From NCBI RefSeq assembly GCF_008728855.1, contig NZ_CP042906.1, positions 372,001-436,000 on the forward strand: a stretch of DNA of 64,000 nt, written 5' to 3'. This stretch comes from Hypericibacter terrae (lineage in GTDB: Bacteria; Pseudomonadota; Alphaproteobacteria; Dongiales; Dongiaceae). The stretch's first letter is position 1. Every line of letters starts with the position of its first letter. The position numbers were made by a program, and so were the translations under genes. Shown piece by piece: positions 15,283 through 26,000 of the stretch. The notes under the pieces were generated by a model. That model was not told where the DNA came from and did not search any database. It worked only from the letters and a program-made list of their open reading frames with translations.

Positions 15283-17088
15283 ATGTTTCGGGCAAAAGCG
15301 AGTGCCGGCCTGCTGCGCCGAGCCGCGCTCATTTTCCTGCCCCTGGCGCTGGCGTCGGTCGGGATCATGGTGCTGCTCTATCGCGCCCAGTCCGAGACCT
15401 CCCTTTCGATCACTCAGGCCACGGAGCAGAAGAGCGTCGAGGTCGCGCAGCAGCGCTTCGTCGCCACCCTGGCCACGGTCATTTCCGATATCCGCTATCT
15501 GTCGCACGATCCGACCCTGAGGCGATGGCTCGCGGATGACAACGCTGTCACATGGCGGGATGTCGGCGACGAGTATCTCGCCTTCGTCGCGACCAAGGGC
15601 CTCTATGACAAGGTCCGCTTCATCGACCTCACGGGACGCGAACGAGTCCGCGCGAACTGGAACGGAGGGGACCCGATCCGCGTGCCGGTCGAGGAACTGC
15701 AGGACAAGGGTGTCCGCTATTTCGTCCGGGAGACGCTGAAACTCCAGGCGGGCGACATTTATGTCTCGCCCTTCGATCTCAATGTCGAGCATGACAAGGT
15801 CGAGGAGCCGCTCAATCCGGCGATCCGCGTCTCCACGCTGGTCTATGATCCGAGCGGGCTCCCGCGCGGCATGATCGTGTTGAACTATCTGGGTCGACGC
15901 ATTCTCGATCGCATCCAGCTCATGGCCACGCCCGGCCGCGACGAAATCTGGCTGCTCAACGACGCGGGCTACTGGCTGCTGGGACCCAGCCGCGACGTCG
16001 AATGGAGCTTCATGTATCCCGACCGCGAGCAGCACCGGCTGGAGACCCTTTATCCCGATGCCTGGACGCAGCTGCAGAACGGCCCAGCAAGCGGGCAGTT
16101 CGCGACCCCCGCCGGTCTCTTCACCTATGCCAAGCTGACACGCGAACTGAGCGGCGCTGCTTCCGGTGGCGCGATCGACGCGGACAGTCGCCCGCTGCGG
16201 CTGCCGGGCTGGACCCTGGTCGCCTTCATGTCCCAGGCAGCGCTGGATGCCGATCTGGCGCCGCTGAGGCAGCGGCTGAGCCTGGCCGGGGCGGTGTTGC
16301 TGATGTTGTTCGCCGTCGCCAGCTGGTTCCTGGCGCTCTATTGGGAAGAGCGGCGCGCCGCGGAAGAACAGACGACGGCGCTCAATCAGCGCCTCGCGCG
16401 GGACAATGCGGAACTCGACGCGGTGAACCGCGAGCTGGAATCCTTCAGCTACTCCGTCTCGCACGACCTGCGGGCGCCCTTGCGGGCCATCGACGGTTTC
16501 AGCCAGGCTCTCAACGAGGACTATGCGGACCGCCTCGATGCGGAGGGCCTGGGCTATCTCAGGCGCGTTCGCCAGGCCGCCCAGCGCATGGGCATGCTGA
16601 TCGACGATCTGCTGCGCCTCGCCCATGTGACGCGCAGCGAGGTGGTGCGCGAAGAGGTCGATCTCACGGACATGGCGGACAAGGTGCTGCAGGAGTTGCA
16701 ACGGATGCAGCCGGAGCGCCATGTCGACGCGACCATTGCGCCGGGGCTGAAAGTTCAGGCCGATGGCCGTCTGATGCGGGTCGTGCTCGACAATCTCCTG
16801 GGGAATGCCTGGAAATTCACCGGCCGCCGCGATCCCGCCCGGATCGAGCTCGGGATCGAGACCGTCGATGGCGAGCGGGCCTATTTCGTGCGCGACAACG
16901 GGGCCGGCTTCGACATGGCCTATGCGAGCAAGCTTTTCGGCGCCTTCCAACGGCTGCATGATGCGACCGACTTTCCCGGCACCGGAGTCGGCCTGGCGAC
17001 GGTCCAGCGCGTGATCCGCAAGCATGGCGGGCGGATCTGGGCGCATGCCAGGCCGGACCAGGGCGCCACCTTCTATTTCACGCTGTGA
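15283..17088 (+). CDS. membrane sensor histidine kinase
   Basis: 601-residue kinase. One membrane segment lies at about 10-33 (ALIFLPLALASVGIMVLLY) and a second at about 330-355 (LAGAVLLMLFAVASWFLALY). Between them is an extracytoplasmic sensor of about 290 residues with Cache/PAS-like features (DKVRFIDLTGRERVRANW). The cytoplasmic part has a phospho-accepting H394 in SYSVSHDLRAPLRAIDGF, N-box DNLLGNAWKFT, VRDNGAGFDM and TGVGLATVQR. This kinase style is related to bacteriophytochrome kinases. It partners with the single-domain regulator that begins 14 bp after its stop. ATG at 15283 avoids a charged leader; the stimulus is unknown. Confidence 0.9.
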   Translation: MFRAKASAGLLRRAALIFLPLALASVGIMVLLYRAQSETSLSITQATEQKSVEVAQQRFVATLATVISDIRYLSHDPTLRRWLADDNAVTWRDVGDEYLAFVATKGLYDKVRFIDLTGRERVRANWNGGDPIRVPVEELQDKGVRYFVRETLKLQAGDIYVSPFDLNVEHDKVEEPLNPAIRVSTLVYDPSGLPRGMIVLNYLGRRILDRIQLMATPGRDEIWLLNDAGYWLLGPSRDVEWSFMYPDREQHRLETLYPDAWTQLQNGPASGQFATPAGLFTYAKLTRELSGAASGGAIDADSRPLRLPGWTLVAFMSQAALDADLAPLRQRLSLAGAVLLMLFAVASWFLALYWEERRAAEEQTTALNQRLARDNAELDAVNRELESFSYSVSHDLRAPLRAIDGFSQALNEDYADRLDAEGLGYLRRVRQAAQRMGMLIDDLLRLAHVTRSEVVREEVDLTDMADKVLQELQRMQPERHVDATIAPGLKVQADGRLMRVVLDNLLGNAWKFTGRRDPARIELGIETVDGERAYFVRDNGAGFDMAYASKLFGAFQRLHDATDFPGTGVGLATVQRVIRKHGGRIWAHARPDQGATFYFTL

Positions 17089-17102
17089 GCGAGGTTCGAA
17101 CG

Positions 17103-17540
17103 ATGCGGAATGCGGCAATCCTTCTGGTCGAGGACAATGACGACGACGTCGCCCTGACGCTTCGAGCCTTCAAGAAGAACAACATCAAGAACACGATCGT
17201 GGTGGCCCGCGACGGCGTCGAGGCGCTCGACTATCTCTTTGCCACGGGGACTCACAGCGGCCGGGACCGGAGCGACTTGCCGCAGGTGGTGCTGCTGGAT
17301 CTCAAGCTGCCCCGGCTCGAGGGCCTCGAGGTGCTGCGCCGGATCCGGGCGGACGAAGCGACCAAGACATTGCCGATCGTGGTTCTGACCTCCTCCAAGG
17401 AGGAGCAGGATCTGATCTCCAGCTATCGGTTGGGCTGCAACAGCTATGTGCGCAAGCCGGTCGATTTCGACGAGTTCGTGGAGGCCGCGCGTCAGCTCGG
17501 CCTCTATTGGCTGCTCTTGAACGAAGCACCGCCGCGCTGA
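17103..17540 (+). CDS. single-domain response regulator, Rcp1-like
   Basis: 145-residue CheY-like receiver with no output domain. Acidic triad region LLVEDNDDD (8-15), phosphorylated D66 in VVLLDLKLPRLEG, T/S in VVLTSSKEE and lysine in YVRKPVDFDEF. Such Rcp1-type regulators pair with phytochrome-like kinases. ATG at 17103 has GAGG 8 nt upstream; a GTG at 17085 overlapping the kinase stop is an alternative. It lies between the membrane kinase and the hybrid kinase, so it may relay phosphate between them (inference). Confidence 0.93.
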   Translation: MRNAAILLVEDNDDDVALTLRAFKKNNIKNTIVVARDGVEALDYLFATGTHSGRDRSDLPQVVLLDLKLPRLEGLEVLRRIRADEATKTLPIVVLTSSKEEQDLISSYRLGCNSYVRKPVDFDEFVEAARQLGLYWLLLNEAPPR

Positions 17541-17554
17541 CGAGGATCATTCCC

Positions 17555-19501
17555 ATGGCCGTGCCGCTTCAACTCCTGATCGTCGAGGACTCGAACGACG
17601 ATGTCGAGCTCCTCCTCCTGGAGGTCAGACGCGCGGGGTTTGCTCCCGATTGCGAGCATGTGGATACGGCCGAGGGCCTGAAAGCCGCGCTCGATCGGCA
17701 GCCCTGGGACATCATCCTGGCCGATTTCTCCCTCCCGCGCTTCAGCGGCACGGATGCCTTGAAGATCCTGCGCGAACGCGACCTCGATACGCCTTTCATC
17801 TTCGTTTCGGGCAGCATCGGCGAGGACACGGCGGTCACGGCGATGAAGGCCGGCGCTCAGGACTACCTGATCAAGGGCAATCTGCGCCGCCTGGGACCGG
17901 CGATCGAGCGTGAGCTCCGCGACAGCGAACTGCGCCGCGACCGGGCCCGCGAGCTGGCGGAACGCAAGCGCGCGGAGGAACGGCTGCGCATCCTGTCGCG
18001 CGCGGTCGAGCAGAGCGCCAATCTTGTGGTCATCACCGACGTTTCGGGCACCATCCAGTATGTGAATCCGAAGCTGCTCGAGGTGACCGGCTTCGCGCTT
18101 TCCGATCTGATCGGAAAGACCCCCACCATGTGGAAGCCGGTCGGCGTCGCGGAGAACGATTGCGCCGCTGCCTGGAGCAGCGGTGCCGACAGCCGCGACA
18201 TGCAGGGCGAGTTCGAGATGGTGCGCAAGGATGGAACCCGCGCCTCGGTCTATGCGACCATCTCGCCGATCCGCGACGAGGCCGGCAAGGTCACCCATCT
18301 GGTCGGCATCGCGGAGGACATCACCCGGCGCAAGGAGATCGAGGAGCAGCTGCGGCGCTCGCAGCGGCTCGAGGCGATCGGTCAGCTGACCGGCGGCCTG
18401 GCGCATGATTTCAACAATCTGCTGGCGGTGGTCATCGGCAATCTCGATATCCTCTGCGAGCAACTCGAACCCGAGAGCCGGACCCGCAAGATGGCGCAGC
18501 AGGCGCTCGAGGCGGGCTTGCGCGGCGCCGACCTGACGCGCCAGCTGCTGGCCTTCGCACGGCGACAGCCGCTGGAAACCCGTTTCGTCAACCTCAACGA
18601 GCTGGTCACGAGCATCACGCGGCTGTTGCAGCGGACCCTCGGCGAACAGGTCGAGGTCGAGATGAAGCTGGCGGAGGATTTATGGCCGGCCCAGACCGAT
18701 CCGACGCTGGTGGAAGCGGCCCTCGCCAATCTGGCGATCAACGCTCGCGATGCCATGCCCCGGGGCGGCCGCCTCACCATCGAGACCGGCAACAAGCGGC
18801 TCGATGAGCGCTACGCGGCGGAGAATTTGGACGTCGCCCCCGGCGATTACGCCATGATTGCGGTGACGGATACGGGCAGCGGCATCGCACCTGAGAACAT
18901 GAGCCGGGTGTTCGAGCCCTTCTTCACGACCAAGCCGCAGGGGCGGGGAACCGGGCTGGGCCTCAGCATGGTCTATGGCTTCGTGAAGCAGTCGAAAGGC
19001 CATGTGAAGATCTACAGCGAGGTCGACCATGGGACGACCATCCGCATCTATCTGCCCCGGATCATGACGGGGCCGGTGCCGGCGCCGGAAATCGCGGCGC
19101 TCGAGAACGCCGGCGATCTGAAGGGCGTGCGGGTGCTCCTGGTCGAGGACCATCCGGGCGTGCGCGAGGTGGCCGTGAAGCAGCTCGAGGAATTCGGCTG
19201 CCAGGTGATCCAGGCGCAGGACGGGCATGCGGCGCTGGCGCTCCTGAGGCAGTCCGTGCCGGTCGATCTGCTCTTCACCGATATCGTCATGCCGGGCGGC
19301 ATGACCGGTGTCGATCTGGCGCGACATGCGACCGAGCTGCGACCGGACCTCAAGATCCTGTTTACCTCGGGCTTCGCGGAAAACGCGCTGCAGGGCGACC
19401 AGGACCGGCTGGGCGGCCGGAGCTTCCTCAGCAAGCCCTATCGCAAGCAGGATCTGGCCCGCCGGATCCGGGAAGTCCTTTCCAACCGCGAATCCCGCTG
19501 A
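17555..19501 (+). CDS. hybrid sensor kinase: receiver-PAS-kinase-receiver
   Basis: 648-residue soluble hybrid kinase. Order: receiver (about 5-120, D57 in IILADFSLPRF), PAS/PAC (about 145-265, ITDVSGTIQYVNPK), HisKA with H284 in GGLAHDFNNLLAVV, HATPase (NLAINARDAMP, DTGSGIAPE, GTGLGLSMVYG) and a C-terminal receiver (about 530-645, D576 in LLFTDIVMPGG). No membrane segment is visible. ATG at 17555 has GAGG 9 nt upstream. It lies 14 bp after the single-domain regulator. The N-terminal receiver suggests input from the neighbouring kinase; the C-terminal receiver could feed another regulator. No DNA-binding output gene is encoded nearby. Confidence 0.92.
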   Translation: MAVPLQLLIVEDSNDDVELLLLEVRRAGFAPDCEHVDTAEGLKAALDRQPWDIILADFSLPRFSGTDALKILRERDLDTPFIFVSGSIGEDTAVTAMKAGAQDYLIKGNLRRLGPAIERELRDSELRRDRARELAERKRAEERLRILSRAVEQSANLVVITDVSGTIQYVNPKLLEVTGFALSDLIGKTPTMWKPVGVAENDCAAAWSSGADSRDMQGEFEMVRKDGTRASVYATISPIRDEAGKVTHLVGIAEDITRRKEIEEQLRRSQRLEAIGQLTGGLAHDFNNLLAVVIGNLDILCEQLEPESRTRKMAQQALEAGLRGADLTRQLLAFARRQPLETRFVNLNELVTSITRLLQRTLGEQVEVEMKLAEDLWPAQTDPTLVEAALANLAINARDAMPRGGRLTIETGNKRLDERYAAENLDVAPGDYAMIAVTDTGSGIAPENMSRVFEPFFTTKPQGRGTGLGLSMVYGFVKQSKGHVKIYSEVDHGTTIRIYLPRIMTGPVPAPEIAALENAGDLKGVRVLLVEDHPGVREVAVKQLEEFGCQVIQAQDGHAALALLRQSVPVDLLFTDIVMPGGMTGVDLARHATELRPDLKILFTSGFAENALQGDQDRLGGRSFLSKPYRKQDLARRIREVLSNRESR

Positions 19502-19559
19502 GCCTTCCCGGGCGCCCGGATCCTGCCGGCGCTCAATCCCCGCATCGGAGACCCATCCC

Positions 19560-20369
19560 ATGAAGTTCAAGAATCGGACCGTTCTGGTCACCGGCGGCAA
19601 TTCGGGGATCGGCAGGGCCATCGCCTTGCGGGCGGCGGCCGAGGGCGCGCGGCTCGCCATCTGCGGGCGCGACAGCGAGAAGGGCGCTTCGACCCTGGCC
19701 GAACTGCGCGCGACAGGGGCGGAGGCCGAGTTCTTCCAGACCAACGTCGCCGATGAGGGCCAGGCCAAGGCACTGGTCGCCTCGGTCCTGGCGCGCTTCG
19801 GCGAGCTCCATGTGCTGATCAACAATGCCGGCGCCGGCGCGCGCCGGTCGGGGATCGAGCGCTCGGACTCGCCAGGCGAGCGCTGGCGCAAGATCGTCGG
19901 ACCCAATCTCGAGGGTGCCTATTACATCGCCGCCTATGCGCTCCCGGCGCTGAAGGCGGCCGGGGGCGGCGCCATCGTCAACATCTCCTCGACCGCGACC
20001 TTTCACGGCAATTGGGGAACCTACGGTGTCGCCAAGGCGGGGCTCGAGGCCCTGACCCGCTCGCTCGCCGTCGAAGGCGCTCCCCATCGCATCCGGGCCA
20101 ACGCCGTCTCGCCGGGCTGGATCAAAACCGACGTCACCAAGAACGCGGCCGCGGACGCCGGTTGGGAGAAGGGCGCCTCGCTGCTCGGCCGCATGGGTGC
20201 CCCGGACGAGATCGCGCGCGCGGTCATGTTCCTTGCCTCCGACGAGGCCTCCTTCGTGACCGGGGCGACGCTGATCGTCGACGGCGGTCTCACCATCACC
20301 GACTATCCCTCGCTGCCCTGGCTCGAGGTCGCCGGCACCTGGAAGCTCTTCGCCGGCACTTTGTCCTGA
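19560..20369 (+). CDS. short-chain dehydrogenase/reductase (SDR)
   Basis: 269-residue classical SDR, an NAD(P)-dependent oxidoreductase. Cofactor loop TGGNSGIG (11-18), NNAG structural motif and catalytic Y155-x3-K159 in TYGVAKAG, with the serine in VNISSTATF. The C-terminal SPGWIKTDV and FVTGATLIVDGG are typical. ATG at 19560 follows CGGAGACCCATCCC. The substrate is unknown. It lies 58 bp after the hybrid kinase but is probably not functionally tied to it. Confidence 0.9.
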   Translation: MKFKNRTVLVTGGNSGIGRAIALRAAAEGARLAICGRDSEKGASTLAELRATGAEAEFFQTNVADEGQAKALVASVLARFGELHVLINNAGAGARRSGIERSDSPGERWRKIVGPNLEGAYYIAAYALPALKAAGGGAIVNISSTATFHGNWGTYGVAKAGLEALTRSLAVEGAPHRIRANAVSPGWIKTDVTKNAAADAGWEKGASLLGRMGAPDEIARAVMFLASDEASFVTGATLIVDGGLTITDYPSLPWLEVAGTWKLFAGTLS

Positions 20370-20447
20370 TCGGAAGGGGGCGTAGCATCGTCGGGGCAGG
20401 CGCCCGCATTGCGTTCCGAAACTGGTTCCAGTCGAAGGAGATCAGGC

Positions 20448-20987
20448 ATGACCGGTTATAGGGGGCGACAGCCCCGGGAATCCCTGGCCGTCATCGTGGT
20501 TCTCGGCATGTTGCTTGCGGGTGCATTCACACCGACGGCGAATGCCGCCGATGGGCTCTATGAGGCGCTGCTCAAGGCGACGCCGCGGCAATTGCCGCCG
20601 GGATTCCAGGTCAGGCAGGTGGCGCCCGGACCGATCGACCAGGAGGATCGGAATGCCGGCATGATGGGCAACGCGCAGATCACGCTCCTGGCCTCCGATC
20701 CCGAGGCGAAGATCAATTACCTTCTGTTCCCGGACATGGCGGCCGCAAACGCCTACATTTCTCAATTCGAAAAGGCGATCGTGCAGAACAAGGCGACGCC
20801 ACGATCCTTGGCGAACTTGCCGGCGGCCAAATGCGCGGAGACCATGAACGGCGCCGTATGCGCAATCGACAGCGGCCGGATCGCGGTCTTTTCCATGGGC
20901 AGCAGAGTCGACACCAGTGCCGGTCCTCTGCTGAACGCGGCGATCGATCATTTGAACGATGTCATCAAGTCGAACGGCCAGCAGTAA
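20448..20987 (+). CDS. secreted hypothetical protein
   Basis: 179 residues, not recognised. N-terminal signal peptide: basic start, hydrophobic core LAVIVVLGMLLAGAF and likely signal-peptidase site after ANA (31-33). The mature part has two cysteines near AKCAETMNGAVCAIDSG that could form a disulphide, and an overall alpha/beta look. The ATG has a strong AAGGAG about 9 nt upstream, which supports a genuine gene. Predicted periplasmic or exported; function not predictable. Confidence 0.75.
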   Translation: MTGYRGRQPRESLAVIVVLGMLLAGAFTPTANAADGLYEALLKATPRQLPPGFQVRQVAPGPIDQEDRNAGMMGNAQITLLASDPEAKINYLLFPDMAAANAYISQFEKAIVQNKATPRSLANLPAAKCAETMNGAVCAIDSGRIAVFSMGSRVDTSAGPLLNAAIDHLNDVIKSNGQQ

Positions 20988-21039
20988 AGTCCCGAGCCGG
21001 GGTTAATTCGCCATAGCGACTCCCTCTCAGTGCCCGACA

Positions 21040-21576
21040 TTGACAACCACGCGGTTGCGGCTCCGGCCCTGGCGCGAAGCCGATCTCGCCCCGTTCGCCG
21101 CGATCAACGCCGATCCCGTGGTGATGGAACATTTTCCGTCCGTTCTCGAACGGGCCTCCAGCGACGCTCTGGCGGAGCGCATCGGCGGGCATTTCGACCG
21201 CCATGGCTATGGTCTTTGGGCCGTCGAGGTGCCCGACGTCGCCGCGTTCATCGGCTTCATCGGGTTGGCCATCCCCCGGTTCACCGCTTCATTCACACCT
21301 TGCGTCGAGGTGGGCTGGCGGCTGGCGCGCCGCTACTGGGGCCAGGGCTACGCGACCGAGGGGGCCCGCGCCGCGGTCGCGTTCGGATTCGCCGAAGCCG
21401 GCCTCGAGGAAATCGTCTCCTTCACCGTTCCGGCCAACCGGCGCTCGCTGGCGGTCATGGAACGCCTGGGCATGACGTCCGAGGCTCGCGAGGATTTCGA
21501 TCATCCGGTCCTGCCGGCCGGCCATCCGCTGCGCCGCCATCGGCTCTATCGCCTAAGGCGTTCCTCTGCGCCGTGA
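21040..21576 (+). CDS. GNAT-family N-acetyltransferase
   Basis: 178-residue acetyltransferase of the RimJ/RimL type. N-terminal TRLRLRPWREADL, acetyl-CoA motif A region CVEVGWRLARRYWGQGYATEG, then VPANRRSLAVMERLGM, all hallmarks of the family. A TTG at 21040 gives the standard N-terminus; no ATG precedes the conserved start and no strong ribosome-binding site is visible, so the start is tentative. Substrate unknown (protein N-terminus, antibiotic or small amine). Confidence 0.87.
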   Translation: MTTTRLRLRPWREADLAPFAAINADPVVMEHFPSVLERASSDALAERIGGHFDRHGYGLWAVEVPDVAAFIGFIGLAIPRFTASFTPCVEVGWRLARRYWGQGYATEGARAAVAFGFAEAGLEEIVSFTVPANRRSLAVMERLGMTSEAREDFDHPVLPAGHPLRRHRLYRLRRSSAP

Positions 21577-21726
21577 CTTGTCTGATCTTGCTATAAAAAC
21601 CCCCATAACCCTGATTTCACTGGTGGAATAGGCACCTCGGACGAAGGCCGCCCTTGCAACTCTCCGCCAATGGGCCAATCTCACCGCATCACGGTCGATG
21701 CTGGGGAAGGACGGGCCGGGGCGGGG

Positions 21727-22998
21727 ATGAGCGATACCGATCATGGACAGGAAGCGCCTCCGGCACGCCGCACGGCGTCGCCCGGCCGGACTGCTGCCGG
21801 CAGAAGCCGGCGCTGGGTCTGGTTGGGGATCGTCGTCCTGCTGCTCGCGGTCGCGGGCTTCCTGGCCTGGCATCAGGGTCTGATCGGCCCGGCGTCGACG
21901 ACCACGGCCGCGGCCGCCACGGCGGCTCCGCCACCCTCCGTCGTCGTCAGCAAGCCGCTGGTGAAGCGGATCACCGAATGGGACGAATATACCGGTCAGT
22001 TCACCGCCGTGGATTCGGTGGAGCTGCGCGCGCGCGTCAGCGGTTACCTGCAGGCGATCCATTTCGAGGACGGGCAGATCGTCCATGAAGGCGATCTGCT
22101 GTTCGAGATCGATCCGCGGCCCTTCCAGATCGCACTGGCCTCGGCCCAGGCACAACTCGAGCAGGCCCGCGCGGCCTCGGATCTCGCCATCGCCCAGGTG
22201 AAGCGTTCCGAGGCGCTGCGCAAGAACGATTTCGCCTCGGCGAGCTCCTATGACGAACGGGTGCAGCAGTCCCGCAACGCGGCGGCGTCGATCACGGTGG
22301 CCCAGGCGGCGGTCGACGAGGCGAAGCTCAATCTAGAATATACGCGGATCACGGCGCCCGTCACCGGGCGCATCAGCGCCCATACGATCAGCGTCGGCAA
22401 TCTGGTGACCGGAGGCTCGGGCGGAGGCACGACGCTCCTCACCACGATCGTATCGCTCGATCCGATCCGCCTCCTGTTCGATGTCAGCGAATCCAATCTG
22501 CTGGAATATCAGCGCGCCATCGCGGAAGGGCGCCTGAAGTCGGTGCGCGAAGGATCGGTCGAGGTCCAGGCGCAGCTGATCGACGAGCAGAAATGGAGCA
22601 TGAAGGGCACGATCGACTTCATCGACAACCAGGTCGACCGCAGTGCCGGCACGATCCGGGTCCGCGCGCTCCTGCCGAACCCGACCTTGCTGGTCACGCC
22701 CGGTCAATTCGGACGGGTCCGGATCCCGGGTTCGGAGCCCTACGATGCCATCCTGATCCCCGAGGCCGCCATCGTTTCCGATCAGGCGCGCAAGCTCGTC
22801 ATGACGGTGGCGGACGATGGGACCGTCGTGCCCAAGGTGGTGCGGCTCGGTCCCAATCGCGGACCCGATCTGCGGATCATCCGCTCGGGCCTCGATCCCA
22901 ACGACCGGATCATCATCAGCGGGCTGTTGCGGGCGCGACCGGGCGGCAAGGTGACGGTGGAAGAAGGCAAGATCGATCTGCCGGATCCGGAAGAGTAG
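21727..22998 (+). CDS. RND efflux periplasmic adaptor (AcrA/MexA type)
   Basis: 423-residue membrane-fusion protein. N-terminal anchor at about 30-48 (WVWLGIVVLLLAVAGFLAW), lipoyl half-motifs around VELRARVSGYLQAIHFEDGQ and ITAPVTGRIS, an alpha-hairpin with coiled-coil character (QAQLEQARAASDLAIAQ), then beta-barrel and membrane-proximal domains. It bridges the inner-membrane pump encoded 7 bp downstream to an outer-membrane channel. ATG at 21727 is preferred over one at 21670. No outer-membrane channel gene lies in this operon; the one at 54366 or another could serve. Confidence 0.93.
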   Translation: MSDTDHGQEAPPARRTASPGRTAAGRSRRWVWLGIVVLLLAVAGFLAWHQGLIGPASTTTAAAATAAPPPSVVVSKPLVKRITEWDEYTGQFTAVDSVELRARVSGYLQAIHFEDGQIVHEGDLLFEIDPRPFQIALASAQAQLEQARAASDLAIAQVKRSEALRKNDFASASSYDERVQQSRNAAASITVAQAAVDEAKLNLEYTRITAPVTGRISAHTISVGNLVTGGSGGGTTLLTTIVSLDPIRLLFDVSESNLLEYQRAIAEGRLKSVREGSVEVQAQLIDEQKWSMKGTIDFIDNQVDRSAGTIRVRALLPNPTLLVTPGQFGRVRIPGSEPYDAILIPEAAIVSDQARKLVMTVADDGTVVPKVVRLGPNRGPDLRIIRSGLDPNDRIIISGLLRARPGGKVTVEEGKIDLPDPEE

Positions 22999-23005
22999 AT
23001 CGATC

Positions 23006-26000
23006 ATGCGACTCTCCCATTTCTTCATCGATCGGCCGATCTTCGCGATCGTCATCGCGATCTTCATCACCATCATCGGCGCCATCGCCTATCTGACGCT
23101 GCCGGTGTCGCAATATCCCGACATCGTGCCGCCGACGATCGAGGTGCGCGCCAGCTATCCGGGCGCCTCGGCCGAAACCGTCAGCAACACGGTGGCGACG
23201 CCGCTGGAGCAGGAGATCAACGGCGTCGACAATATGCTCTATATGACGTCGCAGGCGACCAGCGACGGCAATCTGGTGCTGACGGTCACCTTCGCGCTCG
23301 GAACCAATCTCGATACCGCCCAGGTGCTCGTGCAGAATCGCGAAGCGGTGGCCGAGCCGCGATTGCCGGAGGAGGTCCGGCGCCTCGGCGTGACGGTGCG
23401 CAAGAATTCGCCCGACATGCTGATGGTCATCCATCTGAGCTCGCCCGACGGCAGCCGCGACCAGCTCTATCTCTCGAACTACGCCACGCTCCAGGTGCGC
23501 GACGTCCTCTCGCGCATTCCGGGTGTGGGCGACGTCCGCATCTTCGGCTCGCGCGACTATGCGATGCGGGTCTGGCTCGATCCCGACAAGATCGCGGCCC
23601 GCGACCTGACCGCCGGGGACGTGATCGCGGCCCTGCAGGCGCAGAACGTCCAGGTCGCCTCGGGCGTGCTGAACCAGCCGCCCATGCCGAACCAGACCGC
23701 GTTCCAGCTCAACATCGAAACCCTGGGGCGGCTGGTCGACGCGCGCCAGTTCGCTGACGTCGTGGTTCGGACCGATCCCGACGGCCGCGTGACGCGGCTG
23801 CGCGATGTCGCGCGGGTCGAGATCGGCGCCCAGGACTACAGCGCCAACGGCTATCTCGACGATCGGCAGGCGGTCCCGCTGCTGGTGTTCCAGCGACCCG
23901 GCTCGAATGCGCTTGCGACCGCCAAGCTGGTGCTCGACACGATGAAGGATCTGGCGAAAGCCTTCCCGGACGGCGTGCGCTACGACGTCGTCTACAATCC
24001 GACGGAGTTCATCGCCCAGTCGGTGGATGAGGTCGTCAAGACGATCTACGAGGCGACCGCCCTCGTCATCCTGGTCGTCATCCTGTTCCTGCAGACCTGG
24101 CGCGCCTCGATCATTCCCATCGTGGCGATCCCGGTTTCGCTGGTGGGCACCTTCGCGGTCCTCGAGGCGATCGGCTATTCGCTCAACACGCTCTCCCTGT
24201 TCGGGCTGGTGCTCGCCATCGGCATCGTGGTCGACGACGCCATCGTGGTGGTCGAGAATGTGGAGCGCAATCTGCGGCGAGGCCTGTCGCCCCGCGATGC
24301 GACACGACAAACGATGGACGAAGTCGGCACGGCGCTAGTCGCGATCGCCCTGACGCTGACGGCCGTGTTCGTGCCTGCGACCTTCATACCGGGCATCTCC
24401 GGCCAGTTCTTCCGCCAATTCGCCGTCACCATCGCCACGGCGACGATCATCTCCTGCTTTGTCTCGCTGACTTTGAGCCCGGCGCTCTGCGCCCTTTTGT
24501 TCAAGCCGCATGGCAACGCGTCGGAAGCCGACGGTCTCGTCGCCCGCCTTCTGTTCCGCCCGGTCCGCGCCTTCTTCCGCCTGTTCAACACCGGCTTCGA
24601 CCATCTGTCGCTGGGCTATGGCGGCACGGCGCGCCGGCTGATCCGGCTCTCCGTCCTGGTGCTGGTGGTCTATGCCGGCCTGGTCGCGCTCACCGGGTTC
24701 CAGTTCGCCCGCACCCCCACCGGCTTCATTCCGCAGCTCGACCAGGCCTATCTGATCGTCGTGGTGCAGCTGCCGCCGGGCTCGTCGCTGGCGCGGACCG
24801 ACAAGGTGATCCATGACGCCACCGAAATCGTCCTGAAGACTCCCGGTATCGCCCATGCCGTTCCCTTCGCCGGTTTCGACGGCGCCACCTTCACCAACGC
24901 GCCCAATGCCGGCGCCATCTTCACCCCGCTCGAACCCTTCGACGTTCGCGTTGCCAAGGGCCTTTCGGCCGACAAGATCCGCGCCTCACTGCAGCAGCGC
25001 CTCGGCGCCCTCAAGGATGCCTTCATCATCGTCATCCCGCCGCCCTCGGTGCGCGGCATCGGCACCGGCGGCGGCTTTAAGATGATGGTCCAGGACCGGC
25101 GGGGCCGGGGCTTGCAGACGCTGGAGACCGTCACCCAGGACATCATCGGGGCGGCCAACCAGGATCCCCATCTGTCCGGCGTCTTCACCCTTTTCAACAC
25201 TAAGACGCCGCGCATCTACGCCGATATCGATCGCGTTCGCGCGGAAATGCTGGGCGTCACGCCCGCCCAGGTGTTCGAGGTGCTGGAGGTCTATCTGGGC
25301 TCGGCCTTCGTCAACGACTTCAATTTCCTCGGCCGAACCTACCGGGTGACGGCGCAGGCCGACAGCAAGTTCCGCCAGACCGTCAACGACATCACCAATC
25401 TCAAGATGCGCAATGCGGCGGGAGCGATGGTCCCGCTGGGGTCCGTGGCCTCCTTCGAGGACCGCACCGGACCCTATCGCGTGACGCGCTACAATCTCTA
25501 TCCCTCGACCGAGGTCCAGGGGCAGACGGGCCCCGGGGCTTCGAGCGGCGAGGCGCTGGCGGCGATGGAGCGTATCGCCGCCGAGCGGCTGCCCGATGGC
25601 TTCGGCTATGAATGGACCGAGCTCGCCTATCAGGAGAAGCAGGTCGGCAACACCACCATCCTCATTTTCGCCGCCGCGGTGCTGTTCGTCTTCCTGGTGC
25701 TGGCCGCGCAGTATGAGAGCTGGGCCCTGCCGCTCTCGATCGTGCTGATCGTGCCGATGTGCCTGCTGGCGGCGATCACCGGCCTCACCTTGCGAGGTTT
25801 CGACATCAATATCCTGGCGCAGATCGGGTTCGTCGTGCTGGTGGGGCTTGCCGCCAAGAACGCGATTCTGATCGTCGAGTTCGCGCGACAGGCCGAGGCG
25901 ACCGGCATCGCCCGGATCGAGTCGGCCGTGAGCGCAGCCCGGACCCGCCTGCGCCCGATCCTGATGACCTCCTTCGCCTTCATCCTCGGCGTGCTGCCGC

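Noticed and set aside
15058-17118. A 686-codon minus-strand frame
   Set aside because: Antisense to the sensor kinase, which has all kinase motifs; the minus frame has none.
21585-21600. Promoter-like TATAAAA before the RND adaptor gene
   Set aside because: No -35 hexamer at suitable spacing could be found, so it was not called as a promoter.
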